This document shows, one piece after another, positions 43,061-54,077 of a stretch of 64,000 nt of DNA (the stretch's first letter is position 1; each line of letters begins with the position of its first letter). The DNA lies in NCBI GenBank assembly GCA_025354565.1, contig JANXMQ010000014.1:1-64000 (forward strand), written 5' to 3'. Origin of the DNA: Akkermansiaceae bacterium. GTDB lineage: Bacteria > Verrucomicrobiota > Verrucomicrobiia > Verrucomicrobiales > Akkermansiaceae. A program made the position numbers and the translations under genes. Below the pieces are notes generated by a model, which was given only the letters and a program-made list of their open reading frames with translations, was not told the origin of the DNA and ran no database searches.

Positions 43061-43660
43061 TTAAAATCTTTCTTCCCAACTGTCTTGCAAGGCCGACTGA
43101 AGTTGAAGATGCGCATAATGGAGCCGTGAACGAATGGTACCTTCGGAGGTGTTGAGCACCTTGGCAATTTCCCCATGGGACATGCCTTGGATGTCAAACA
43201 TCGTCACGACCATTCTGTGTGGGTCAGACAACTTTCGCATCGCTTCGTTCAATTTAATCTGCAACTCGTTGAGATTCGTTTGTCGTTCCGGGTTCGCTTC
43301 GTGGGTGTTGTCTATCAGTGCCGGATCCTGCTGAACCGGTGAGTCCAAATCATTGAGGCTCAGGCTAGTGCGGCGTTTTTTCTTCTTGAGGAAATTGAGT
43401 GTCAAGTTGACCGCGATTTGATAGATCCAAGTGTAAAACGAGGAGTTCCCGCGAAATTTTCCGAGTGATTGATAGGAGCGGGCGAAAATTTCCTGCAACA
43501 AATCATGGGTGTCCTCCTTGTGCGAGGTCATGTGATAGACGAGGCCGTAAAGCTTGTCGCCATATTTGAGGATCAGGGCATCAAAAGCACGCGTCTCGCC
43601 CTGTTGGGCACGCGTGACTAGGTCCTGGTCAGGGTCGGGGGGACGTGGCTGACGAAACAT
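43061..43660 (-). CDS. ECF sigma factor, RpoE type
   Basis: 199 aa from the ATG at 43660 (a longer start at 43711 is possible). Region 2 has FDALILKYGDKLYGLVYHMTSHKEDTHDLLQEIFARSYQSL; region 4 has DPHRMVVTMFDIQGMSHGEIAKVLNTSEGTIRSRLHYA. This is the classical RpoE/SigW-like class, unlike the kinase-linked sigma at 3.1-3.8 kb. First of a three-gene unit with the probable anti-sigma and PDZ protein, and divergent from moxR. Confidence 0.93.
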   Translation of the reverse strand: MFRQPRPPDPDQDLVTRAQQGETRAFDALILKYGDKLYGLVYHMTSHKEDTHDLLQEIFARSYQSLGKFRGNSSFYTWIYQIAVNLTLNFLKKKKRRTSLSLNDLDSPVQQDPALIDNTHEANPERQTNLNELQIKLNEAMRKLSDPHRMVVTMFDIQGMSHGEIAKVLNTSEGTIRSRLHYAHLQLQSALQDSWEERF

Positions 43661-43823
43661 TAAAATGGGTGTGGTGAGCAGCGGAATCAGCTTACACGGA
43701 CGCCGGACCATGTAAAGAGGTGTGAACGGAACTCACGATTTCCCGGCATCTGGCGGGCGGAAAAATTGAAAATTTCCCGTGACTTGTAAGCTGGCCCGAA
43801 TGGCCGGGGTATCATGCTGGCAC

Positions 43824-44831
43824 ATGAGTGACAGTGACCAAGAAGCCGTGGAAAAACTCCACGCGGTGTATGGCCAGATGAAGGTAGAACTCGGCCGAGT
43901 GATCGTCGGGCAGGATCAGGTGGTCGAGCAGACGCTGATGGCGATTTTCTGCCGTGGCCATGCCCTGCTGGTCGGGGTTCCGGGGCTGGCGAAAACGCTG
44001 CTGATTTCCACTCTGGCCCGCACCTTGGAACTCAGTTTCAAGCGCATCCAGTTCACGCCGGACCTGATGCCCGCCGACATCACCGGCACCGATGTCCTCG
44101 AAGTGAACCCGGAAACCGGCCACCGGGGCTTCCGTTTCGTCCCCGGCCCGATCTTCGCAAATCTGGTTCTCGCCGATGAAATCAACCGCACCCCGCCGAA
44201 GACCCAGGCAGCGCTGTTAGAAGCGATGCAGGAGCACCACGTCACCGTCGGCGAGCATACGCTGGACCTGCCCAAGCCGTTCTTTGTGCTGGCCACACAA
44301 AACCCGATAGAACAGGAAGGCACCTACCCGTTGCCCGAGGCCCAGCTCGACCGCTTTCTTTTCAACATCATCGTTGATTATCCATCAGCCACTGAGGAGC
44401 GGGAAATCATCCGCCGGGTGACCAGTCCGTCGGACACGCAGGTGACGCCCTTGCTCAATGCCGAGGAAATCTTAAAAATCCAAGCCATCGTCAAACGCGT
44501 TCCGGTCGGCGATCACGTCATCGACTTCGCCGCCAACCTCGCCCGCGCGACCCGCCCGAAAGATGTTTCCGCGCCGGATTTCGTGAAGGAAATGGTCGCG
44601 TGGGGAGCTGGCCCGCGTGCCGGGATCAGCCTCATCACCGCCGCCAAGGCCCACGCGGTCATGCGCGGCCGCTATCATGCGACCACCACCGATGTTGCTG
44701 CCGTCGCCGCGCCGGTCCTGCGCCATCGCGTTTTAACCACCTTCAATGCCGAAGCCGCCGGCATCACCAGCGACGATGTCATCCAGCGCTTGATTAAACT
44801 GTTAGCCCCCAAGGTGGAGATCGTGCTCTGA
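43824..44831 (+). CDS. moxR: MoxR-family AAA+ ATPase
   Basis: 335 aa from the ATG at 43824. Walker A GVPGLAKT (about residues 51-58), Walker B LVLADEINR, sensor region FFVLATQNPIEQEGTYPLPEAQLDRF, and the C-terminal lid with KDVSAPDFVKEMVAWGAGPRAG. MoxR ATPases act as chaperones for VWA-domain proteins, which are encoded directly downstream here. First gene of the moxR-DUF58-BatA unit. Confidence 0.95.
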   Translation: MSDSDQEAVEKLHAVYGQMKVELGRVIVGQDQVVEQTLMAIFCRGHALLVGVPGLAKTLLISTLARTLELSFKRIQFTPDLMPADITGTDVLEVNPETGHRGFRFVPGPIFANLVLADEINRTPPKTQAALLEAMQEHHVTVGEHTLDLPKPFFVLATQNPIEQEGTYPLPEAQLDRFLFNIIVDYPSATEEREIIRRVTSPSDTQVTPLLNAEEILKIQAIVKRVPVGDHVIDFAANLARATRPKDVSAPDFVKEMVAWGAGPRAGISLITAAKAHAVMRGRYHATTTDVAAVAAPVLRHRVLTTFNAEAAGITSDDVIQRLIKLLAPKVEIVL

Positions 44832-44849
44832 GTACTGGAGCACACAAAG

Positions 44850-44939
44850 TTGATGGTTGAGAGTTGATGGTTGATAGCGAAGAAAAACTCCTGCACTGCC
44901 TCTTTCTCTTACTATCAACTCTCAACTCTCAACCATCAA
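44850..44939. repeat. 28-bp inverted repeat between moxR and the DUF58 gene
   Basis: Left arm 44850-44877 and right arm 44912-44939 pair at 26 of 28 positions around a 34-nt loop. Both arms are built from TTGATGGTTGAGAGTTGA-type heptad-like units (CTCTCAACCATCAA). It lies in the intercistronic gap and could tune expression of the downstream gene relative to moxR. Confidence 0.8.
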
Positions 44940-44975
44940 CTCCCTCTGAGCGATTCCCTCAAGCTTCCCGACTGC

Positions 44976-45875
44976 ATGCGCCTCCTACCCGAGGAGACCA
45001 TGGGCATCATGCGCCGTCTGGAATGGTATGCCCGCCGCCGCATGACCGGCACTCTATCAGGCCGCCACACTTCGCCAGACAAGGGGTTTTCCGTCGAGTT
45101 CGCGGAGCATCGGGAATACTCGCCGGGGGATGATCCGAAAAATCTCGACTGGCGCGTCATGGCGAAAAGTGACCGTCAGGTGATCCGCCAATACATCGAG
45201 GAAACCAATCTGCGGGCGATGATCGCCGTCGATGTTTCCGGCTCCATGCAATACACCGGCACCCACGCCGCCAGTTCTAACGGCCAGCCGCTTTCCAAAC
45301 TCGAATACGCGAAACACCTCGCCGCCGCCCTCGCCTATCTGTTCGTGAAACAGGGCGATGCCGCTGGCCTGGTCACCTTCGATAAAACCACCCGCGGCTT
45401 CATCCGCGCAGGCAGCCGTCCCAGCCAGGTCCGGCGGATTTTGGAAGAACTCCATCAGACCCAAGCCGGCGCAGATACGGATGTCGGAAACGTGCTTCAC
45501 CACGTCGCCGAGCGCATCCCGAAACGCGGCCTCGTCGTGCTCATCAGCGATCTTTTCGACGACCCGGAAAAAATCGTGGAGGCCCTGCATCACTTCGATT
45601 TCCGCCAGCACGAGCTCGTCGTCTTCCACCTGTTAGCCGAGGAGGAGCTGACGTTTCCGTTCAAGAGTTTCCAGCGGTTCAAGGACCTCGAAGGCATCGA
45701 AGCCATGCTGCGGATTGACCCACAAGCCGTGCGTGCCGCCTATCTCGAAAAGCTCCGTGCCTTCGTCAAACGCATCGACTCCGCCTGCGGGAAAATGCGT
45801 GCCGACTACGTGCCGGTGAATACCAAAATACCATTGCGGGACACTCTCCTGCGCTATCTGGGAGGGCGGAAATAG
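44976..45875 (+). CDS. DUF58 protein with VWA domain
   Basis: 299 aa from the ATG at 44976; the open frame extends upstream to 44871 through the inverted repeat, which is unlikely to be coded. Hallmarks: RRLEWYARRRMTGTLSGRHTSP, FAEHREYSPGDDPKNLDWRV and the VWA metal site AVDVSGSMQY. Partner of MoxR in a conserved ATPase-VWA system involved in envelope stress tolerance. The next gene follows after 1 bp. Confidence 0.92.
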   Translation: MRLLPEETMGIMRRLEWYARRRMTGTLSGRHTSPDKGFSVEFAEHREYSPGDDPKNLDWRVMAKSDRQVIRQYIEETNLRAMIAVDVSGSMQYTGTHAASSNGQPLSKLEYAKHLAAALAYLFVKQGDAAGLVTFDKTTRGFIRAGSRPSQVRRILEELHQTQAGADTDVGNVLHHVAERIPKRGLVVLISDLFDDPEKIVEALHHFDFRQHELVVFHLLAEEELTFPFKSFQRFKDLEGIEAMLRIDPQAVRAAYLEKLRAFVKRIDSACGKMRADYVPVNTKIPLRDTLLRYLGGRK

Positions 45876-45876
45876 A

Positions 45877-48702
45877 ATGCTCTTCCTCAATCCATGGCTG
45901 CTAGCAGGCCTGCTCGGGGCTTCGATCCCGATCATCATTCACCTCGTCCGTCAGCAAGCGGCCAAACCGGTCGAGTGGGGGGCCATGCGTTTCTTGTTCG
46001 ACACGATTTCCGTGCGCCGCCGCAAGATGGAATGGGAGGATCTGTTACTGATGGCAGCGCGGTGTTTGCTGCTCGCGCTGTTAGCCCTGGCGCTCGCCCG
46101 CCCGTTCATTCCGCCGGACTCTAACATCCCATGGCTTTTCGTTCTGCCAGCGGGGTTGTTAGGCGTCGCGTTGTTCGGCGGCTCGTTTGTGTTAGGTGGT
46201 ATAAAAACCCGCTGGATCACGCGCGGCATCGCCCTCGCTCTGCTTCTCGGCGCAGCGGGATTGGTGATGATGGAGAAATTTTTAAACTTGAAACGCTTCG
46301 AGGCCAGCGGTCGCCGGGACGTGGCGCTTGTCATTGATGCCTCTGCGTCGATGGAGCTCAGCCGCGACGGGAAAACCAATTTCCAACACGCCATCGACGA
46401 GGCCCGGCAGCTCGTCAAGGACGCCCCCGGCGGCACCGCTTTCACCGTCATTCTCGGCGGCCCCGCGCCCGAGGCCAAGACCGCCGCGCCGCTCAATCAC
46501 CGGGCGGATGTGCTCGGGGTCCTCGATAAGTTAGAGTCCGTCGGCGGCACTTTCCGCGCGCACGACGCACTTGGAATGGCAACCATCGGCCTCGCCCAAG
46601 GCACCAACGCGTCCAAGGAAATCGTCGTCTTCACCGACTCGCAGCGCTCTGGCTGGCGCTTTGAAAATCCCGCCGCATGGGACGGTCTTGAGAGCGCGTG
46701 GAAGGCCATGTCCGCGAAGCCGAAACTGCTGCTGCGGGACTTCGGCTCGCCTGACAATTACCGCAATCTCGCCATCTCCGCCCTCGAACTTTCACGTCCG
46801 CTCGTCGGCACGGATCGCGAACTGGTGATGCGCGTGACCGTGGAAAACACCGGCACTCAGGCCCTTACGCCCGGCCCGGTGGTGATGGAAATCGAAGGCA
46901 AAAAAATCGGCGAGTCCCCGGTCGGCTTGCTCGTTCCGGGGCAACAGGCAAGCGTCGAGTTCCGCCACCATTTCACCCGTCCCGGCCCCCGCGTCATCGC
47001 CGCGCGGATCGACTCCAAGGACGATCTAACAAGCGACAACCATCTCGAACGCGTGGTCATGGTCCGGGGCAATCTGCCGGTCCTGTTAGTCGATGGCAAT
47101 TCCGCCGGTTCGTTCTTCGAGCGCGCCGCCGGCTATTCTGCCCTCGCCCTCGCGCCCTCGTCCGCGCTGATCGGTGGCAAACCTGCAGGCGAGCGATTTC
47201 TGATGGACCCGCACGTCGTCTCCGCCCCGGCGCTGCGGGAGGAGGATCTCGACGGCGCGGCGGTGATCGTACTGGCGGATGTGCCTCGGCTGCCGGAAAA
47301 AATCGCAACGAAACTGGCAGGCCGCATCGCGGAGGGCGCGGGACTGTTAGTGATCGCCGGGCCACGCGCCGAGGCCGCATTTTACAACGCTTGGGAGGGT
47401 GTCGATGGTGACCTGTTGCCCCTGCCGCTCGGCACGGAAGCCACCGATGTCGCGGGGATTTCGCCAGCGGCGTCCACCTTCGTTCACGAGTCGCTGCATC
47501 TGTTCGCAAAGAACGGGGACTTGGAGGGTGCGCGGGTGAAACGCTGGCGGAAAACCGGAAATCCCGTGGCCGGTGGCGTGCAGGCGGCGGCATTTTCTAA
47601 CGGCGATGCCTTCCTCGCGACTCGCAACTACGGCAACGGTCGTACCATTCTCTCCACCTGCGCCTTCGATGCCCGTTCGGGAAATTTGCCCGCCCGCCGC
47701 AGCTTCGTCCCGCTTGTCCACGAACTGGTCACCTGGCTCGCCAGCGGTGGGGTGGAATTGAATGTCGATTCCGCATGGAGCCCGGCCTTCGCCCTGGATT
47801 CAAGCAACGGCGGCCTTTCTGCGAAATATTTCCACACAAAGGACCGCAAGGAAAAGCCGCTGTTAGAGCGGGTTGACCCAGCCATCGATTTCATTTGGAC
47901 CAACGACAAGCCCGCGCCCAAAGTCCCGCGCGATGGGTTTTCTGTGCGCTGGCTTGGCAGTCTGGTCGCACCGGTGAGTGGGGAGTATTTGCTGGAAGCC
48001 GAGGTGGACGATCGGGTGTTTGTTAAAATCGGCAATGGCAACTCGATGCAGGCGCAGACCGGCTCGCCCGCGCTCGGTCGCGTCACCTTGGAAGCCGGGA
48101 AACCTCAGCCGCTGGAGGTCAACTACGAGCAGGATGGCGGGGAGGCTTTCGTGCGCCTGTTCTGGACGCCGCCCGGCGAGAAACGGCAGATCATTCCGTC
48201 GTCGGCGCTTATCCCCGTTAGAGCGACGGATGAGGTCGGCATGAAAACAGTGGACCCGCGCGGTTTGGTAAGGCAGGCATGGATTCGCGCGGGCCGCCGG
48301 GGCCGGGAATTGGCGATCGACGGCCCGGCCCTGCCCGGAGTCTATCAAGTCTCAACCGGCAACTCGTTGGATGGAATCATCCCCGGCATTGAAAACGGCA
48401 CGCTGCCCTTGGCCGTCAACCGCGACGTGGGGGAGAGCCGCTTCGAGCGCATGACGGCGGACGATCTCGCGCTGGTCCGTCATCGCATCGACCTGCTGCA
48501 ACCGCATTCCGTGGCGGACATCATCGGCGTCATGCGGGGCCGGGGTTTCGGGCGGGAAATCTGGCGTCTGCTGGCGGTGGCGGCGTTCATTTTATTGTTA
48601 TTGGAAAGCCTCCTCGCCCGCTGGGTCTCACGCTCACGCCGGACCGCAGAGGACGTGCGGGTCGAGTTCGGTGAAGCCACAGTCTGGCGTGCCGGTCGCT
48701 GA
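45877..48702 (+). CDS. BatA-like VWA membrane protein with PA14 domain
   Basis: 941 aa. N-terminal BatA signature LFLNPWLLAGLLGASIPIIIHLVRQQ with two further helices, a VWA domain from about residue 147 (LVIDASASMELS, an intact DxSxS metal site), and a glutamine-amidotransferase-like segment (LVIAGPRAEAAFYNAWEG). A PA14-like domain follows (about 645-790: GLSAKYFHTKDRKEKPLLERV, SGEYLLEAEVDDRVFVKIG, RLFWTPPGEKRQIIPSSAL), then a C-terminal membrane helix. PA14 domains usually bind carbohydrate. A PA14 domain in a BatA-type protein is uncommon in my experience and suggests sensing of wall or matrix glycans. Confidence 0.88.
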   Translation: MLFLNPWLLAGLLGASIPIIIHLVRQQAAKPVEWGAMRFLFDTISVRRRKMEWEDLLLMAARCLLLALLALALARPFIPPDSNIPWLFVLPAGLLGVALFGGSFVLGGIKTRWITRGIALALLLGAAGLVMMEKFLNLKRFEASGRRDVALVIDASASMELSRDGKTNFQHAIDEARQLVKDAPGGTAFTVILGGPAPEAKTAAPLNHRADVLGVLDKLESVGGTFRAHDALGMATIGLAQGTNASKEIVVFTDSQRSGWRFENPAAWDGLESAWKAMSAKPKLLLRDFGSPDNYRNLAISALELSRPLVGTDRELVMRVTVENTGTQALTPGPVVMEIEGKKIGESPVGLLVPGQQASVEFRHHFTRPGPRVIAARIDSKDDLTSDNHLERVVMVRGNLPVLLVDGNSAGSFFERAAGYSALALAPSSALIGGKPAGERFLMDPHVVSAPALREEDLDGAAVIVLADVPRLPEKIATKLAGRIAEGAGLLVIAGPRAEAAFYNAWEGVDGDLLPLPLGTEATDVAGISPAASTFVHESLHLFAKNGDLEGARVKRWRKTGNPVAGGVQAAAFSNGDAFLATRNYGNGRTILSTCAFDARSGNLPARRSFVPLVHELVTWLASGGVELNVDSAWSPAFALDSSNGGLSAKYFHTKDRKEKPLLERVDPAIDFIWTNDKPAPKVPRDGFSVRWLGSLVAPVSGEYLLEAEVDDRVFVKIGNGNSMQAQTGSPALGRVTLEAGKPQPLEVNYEQDGGEAFVRLFWTPPGEKRQIIPSSALIPVRATDEVGMKTVDPRGLVRQAWIRAGRRGRELAIDGPALPGVYQVSTGNSLDGIIPGIENGTLPLAVNRDVGESRFERMTADDLALVRHRIDLLQPHSVADIIGVMRGRGFGREIWRLLAVAAFILLLLESLLARWVSRSRRTAEDVRVEFGEATVWRAGR

Positions 48703-48790
48703 AATCCATTCTCCCGCCGGTGCTTTTCCCAAACATTTTGAAACATCCACCAGTCATCAGTGGGTAGTGTTTTTTTCAAAACCCAAGGTC

Positions 48791-49786
48791 ATGCACATTG
48801 TTATTAAGCAACCATGGTTGTCGCTGCTCATCGGGCTGGTGATAATGGCCTCAAGCGCGGCGGTGATTCTAACCGGCAACACCGGCTCGCACGACCCCTC
48901 GCGGATGGTGCTTTGCAATGGTAAATACTATATCTGTTCGACCGGCGGCGGTATGAAGGTTTCTACTGATCGGTTGCATTGGGAAAATAGCACGAACCCA
49001 TTTGAAAAAGGCCTGCCGGATTGGGTGAAGTCGCTTATCCCCACCGCTCGCGGCATCTGGGCACCGGATATAATATTCTGGAATGGTTCCTATCATCTCT
49101 ACTACTCAGTTTCTAACAAGGATAGCAGCCAGACCTGCATCGGCTTGACCACCAGTCCCACCCTCGATCCCACCGCGCCGGGTTTCGGCTGGACGGACCG
49201 CGGGATGATCGTCAGCAGCGTGCTCGCCGACAAGCGGGGCAGCATCGACGCCGCGCCATTTCTGGATGCCGACGGCAAACTGTGGCTATGTTATGGTTCC
49301 GGCTATCGCTACGGTGCGGAAGATCCTGAGATATTCGTCATCAAACTCGATCAGAAAACCGGCCTGAGCGACACGGCGGATACGAAATTCTATCCCGTCG
49401 CCAAAGGCCACATCGAAGCTTCTTATATTCATTATCGAAATGGCTTTTACTATCTATTCTGGAACAGCGGCGGTTGTTGCAATGGAGCGAGCAGTACTTA
49501 TAAAATCCATATCGCGCGGTCGAAGTCGGCAACCGGTCCTTATGTCGATAAAAACGGCAAGGAAAATGCCAGCAACGCCCTCATGCAGACGGATAAGGCT
49601 GCCGGGATTTTCGGCCCTGGTCATGCTGGAATCTTGAGTGAGAAGGGAACTGATTATTTCACCTTCCACTATTACCCCGCCACCGGCCGTTCGGTGATCG
49701 GCCTGCGGACCCTTGCTTGGGATGCCGATGGCTGGCCGCATATCGCTGATGATGTGGACTCAGCCAAACCTGCGGTTCTTAAATAA
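48791..49786 (+). CDS. GH43 family arabinanase
   Basis: 331 aa from the ATG at 48791, with an N-terminal anchor or signal helix (LSLLIGLVIMASSAAVILTG). A five-bladed propeller with the GH43 residues in place: Asp base in GSHDPSRMV, RGIWAPDIIFWNGSYHLYYSVS, Asp in SIDAAPFLDADGKLWLCYGS, and acid Glu in GHIEASYIHYRNGFYYLFW. Best match in style is endo-1,5-alpha-L-arabinanase. Exported. Adjacent to a tandem esterase gene, 17 bp upstream of it, so probably co-expressed for plant polysaccharide breakdown. Confidence 0.9.
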   Translation: MHIVIKQPWLSLLIGLVIMASSAAVILTGNTGSHDPSRMVLCNGKYYICSTGGGMKVSTDRLHWENSTNPFEKGLPDWVKSLIPTARGIWAPDIIFWNGSYHLYYSVSNKDSSQTCIGLTTSPTLDPTAPGFGWTDRGMIVSSVLADKRGSIDAAPFLDADGKLWLCYGSGYRYGAEDPEIFVIKLDQKTGLSDTADTKFYPVAKGHIEASYIHYRNGFYYLFWNSGGCCNGASSTYKIHIARSKSATGPYVDKNGKENASNALMQTDKAAGIFGPGHAGILSEKGTDYFTFHYYPATGRSVIGLRTLAWDADGWPHIADDVDSAKPAVLK

Positions 49787-49800
49787 CCTATCAATCATAA

Positions 49801-51852
<2,052 letters not shown>

Positions 51853-51963
51853 GTGCGAAAACCGAATTTAAAGCTATGAAGTTATTCCCTCGTGCCGGTG
51901 AATGGGTCCAGGTATCCACATTAACAAATTATTGTTGGTGGAGGGTCTGGCCGCAATTTACCG

Positions 51964-52917
51964 TTAGGGCTTTGGATTCGGCTCAGCGGGCTTCGCATCC
52001 GCAGGCTTCTTCGCGGCTGGCTTCGGTTCGGTAAACGGCGGATTCGTCATCGCCTCAGGGGCAGCGGTCTTGAGATTCGGCGGGATTTCCGCATCGACAT
52101 CGCGGGTCGCCCAGCGGATCGCGCCGGTGAGGATGTTTTGGAACGCTGGGTTGGTCCAGATGTCATCGCGGTGGCCCATCGCCGTGTAAAAGACCCGGCC
52201 CTTGCCTTCCGCGCGCGCCCAGGTGGTCGGGTAGGCGGGGCGCTGATAGGGGCCGCCCTTCATCGCTGGCGCGTCGATTACGGTTAGCACGTGGATGTCC
52301 GAGGAAAAATCCTTGAGCGAATACCATTCCTCGTTGAACGAGAAACTTTCGCCCACATCCGAAAAGCCCGGAAACGCCTTGTCGATGACCTTGTTCGTTG
52401 CCACCTGCTGGGCGCCGTGGATGATGAACTCGCCGCCTAGGAAGCGGACGTAGGGATCGGCATCCTTGCCGTGATTCGTATAGCGATCCGGGCCTTTTTT
52501 CGACTCGTTCGCGGTGTGAAAGGTATCGCTGGCGGAATGCAGGCCGATAAAGCCCTTGCCACTTTTCACATAGTCGAACAAGGCTTGCTTGCCTGCGGGT
52601 GACATTGGCGGTTGGGCATCGGTACCCGAGGTAGTCAGGTCGCCAGTGGTGTAGAAAATCACCGCATCAAAGCCCGCGAGGTAATCTTTGGAAAATTTCG
52701 AGCCATCTTTGGAAAACTCGAATTCCCACGGGTGCTTGGTGCCAAGCTCGATGAAAATCTTTTCCGCGACGCTCGGTTTTCCGCTCTTCCATGAAATCAC
52801 GCTGTGTTCAAAGCCGCTAGACTTGGTGAAAAACAACAGCTTGTGGGACGGCTCCGCAAGTAATGGGCTGAATAACCCGAGACCCAAGGACAACAGCAAT
52901 GTAGGGGTTTTAAACAT
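51964..52917 (-). CDS. secreted ThuA-like protein
   Basis: 317 aa. Signal peptide (about 1-21), then the ThuA fold: KLLFFTKSSGFEHSVISW, GFDAVIFYTTGDLTTS, KGFIGLHSASDTFH, GKGRVFYTAMGHRDDIWTNPAFQNILTGAIRWATRD. The tail is rich in Lys, Pro and Ala (KPAAKKPADAKPAEPNPKP). ThuA-like proteins have a class-I glutamine-amidotransferase-like fold of unclear activity and are very abundant in this phylum. Downstream of tilS on the same strand but 83 bp away. Confidence 0.87.
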   Translation of the reverse strand: MFKTPTLLLSLGLGLFSPLLAEPSHKLLFFTKSSGFEHSVISWKSGKPSVAEKIFIELGTKHPWEFEFSKDGSKFSKDYLAGFDAVIFYTTGDLTTSGTDAQPPMSPAGKQALFDYVKSGKGFIGLHSASDTFHTANESKKGPDRYTNHGKDADPYVRFLGGEFIIHGAQQVATNKVIDKAFPGFSDVGESFSFNEEWYSLKDFSSDIHVLTVIDAPAMKGGPYQRPAYPTTWARAEGKGRVFYTAMGHRDDIWTNPAFQNILTGAIRWATRDVDAEIPPNLKTAAPEAMTNPPFTEPKPAAKKPADAKPAEPNPKP

Positions 52918-53000
52918 GACGGTAGCCTAGGCACCGGCGGACTGGAGGCCAAGCAATAATTCCACAGCGCCCGGAGTCACTTAATTGCTGGAGCTGGGAA

Positions 53001-54077
53001 TCACTCTAACTCAATCCACAAGCGTCCCGCGCGGCGGCGGAATTTGCCCCCGCCGGGGAGATTGATCACCGCCGGAAGAGTCACATCCAGCAGGCCGGTG
53101 CAGCGCACGATCAGATCCCGATCCAAGGCACCAATCCCGTGATCGGTTAAAAACTTCCGCACCACGAGCCGTTGCATGACCGGTGGCAGTAATCTGAGCG
53201 CGCCGAGATGCAAGCGTCCTTGTGGATCGTGTACCTTCGTTTGCTCCAGTGCCCAAGTTTCCAAGTGGGCGAGCGCTTCCGCATCGTCCGCGCCGCGCGT
53301 GAAGGCCGACACCGCATCGCGTCCGGAAATTTCTCCTAACAATGGCAGTGCCTCATGCCGCAACCGATTCCGAATGGCGATGGGTTCCGCATTGCTCGCG
53401 TCCTCCCGCCAGCGCTTTTTGTTAGCAAGTAACCAGTCGCGCAATTCCACCCGCCGCACCCCTAACAAGGGGCGATGAATTTCCATTTTCACGCCGGACT
53501 CCGTGATGATCTGATGTTCGGGGCGCATCCCTTTCATGCCGTATGAGCCGCGCAGCAGGTTCCACAAAACCGTCTCCGCTTGGTCATCCGCGTGATGGGC
53601 TAACAGGAGCCGCGGGCATTTATATTTAGTCACGCAGTTGGCGAAAAACTCATGCCGTGCAGTGCGGGCTGTCGTTTCCATCGACCCGCCGCTTTCGGCC
53701 ATCCGCTTCGCCACATCCATGCGGCCGATTTCACACTCCAGCCCGTGACGCTGCGCCAGTCGTTTGACAAATTTCGCATCTGCAGCGGATTCCTGCCCGC
53801 GCAGGCCGTGATCCAGATGGCAGACGATTGGATTTAAAAATCCTGCCTCTATCAGCAAATGCAACAATGCCACTGAATCCGCACCGCCGGAAACGCCGAC
53901 CAGCCAGCGCTTGCGGCGTGATGCGGCGGCGAACCAGGGTGCTTTTCGCAAGATCGTCACCCGGCCATTCTGAGCGCGAATCGGTTCCGCTTGCCAGCCA
54001 TATTCCGGCGGTTGATCGGCGGTGAGTTGGTCGTAGTTTCCGGCCTGGAGCCAGAGTCTTGCGACGAGTTCATTCAT
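53001..54077 (-). CDS. tilS: tRNA(Ile)-lysidine synthetase
   Basis: 358 aa from the ATG at 54077, which overlaps the upstream stop (ATGAATGA). N-type ATP pyrophosphatase loop VGVSGGADSVALLHLL (about residues 58-73), HLDHGLRGQESAADA, HHADDQAETVLWNLLRGS and DASNAEPIAIRNRLRHEALPLL. It converts C34 of tRNA(Ile)(CAU) to lysidine and is normally essential. The first 50 residues are unusual: residues 7-21 (RLWLQAGNYDQLTAD) are encoded by a 43-bp segment identical to one in the BatE-like gene. The native start may have been lower, for example a GTG near residue 40. Confidence 0.93.
   Translation of the reverse strand: MNELVARLWLQAGNYDQLTADQPPEYGWQAEPIRAQNGRVTILRKAPWFAAASRRKRWLVGVSGGADSVALLHLLIEAGFLNPIVCHLDHGLRGQESAADAKFVKRLAQRHGLECEIGRMDVAKRMAESGGSMETTARTARHEFFANCVTKYKCPRLLLAHHADDQAETVLWNLLRGSYGMKGMRPEHQIITESGVKMEIHRPLLGVRRVELRDWLLANKKRWREDASNAEPIAIRNRLRHEALPLLGEISGRDAVSAFTRGADDAEALAHLETWALEQTKVHDPQGRLHLGALRLLPPVMQRLVVRKFLTDHGIGALDRDLIVRCTGLLDVTLPAVINLPGGGKFRRRAGRLWIELE
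54016..54058 (-). repeat. 43-bp exact duplication, copy in tilS
   Basis: Identical over 43 bp to 60607-60649 and in the same reading frame on the same strand. It ends 19 bp inside the tilS start codon. Confidence 0.9.

Noticed and set aside
43816-43840. Second sigma-54-like site (TGGCACATGAGTGACAG) at the moxR start
   Set aside because: The GC of the -12 element is absent at the required 10-nt spacing. Other TGGCAC matches at 3022 and 40142 fail for the same reason.
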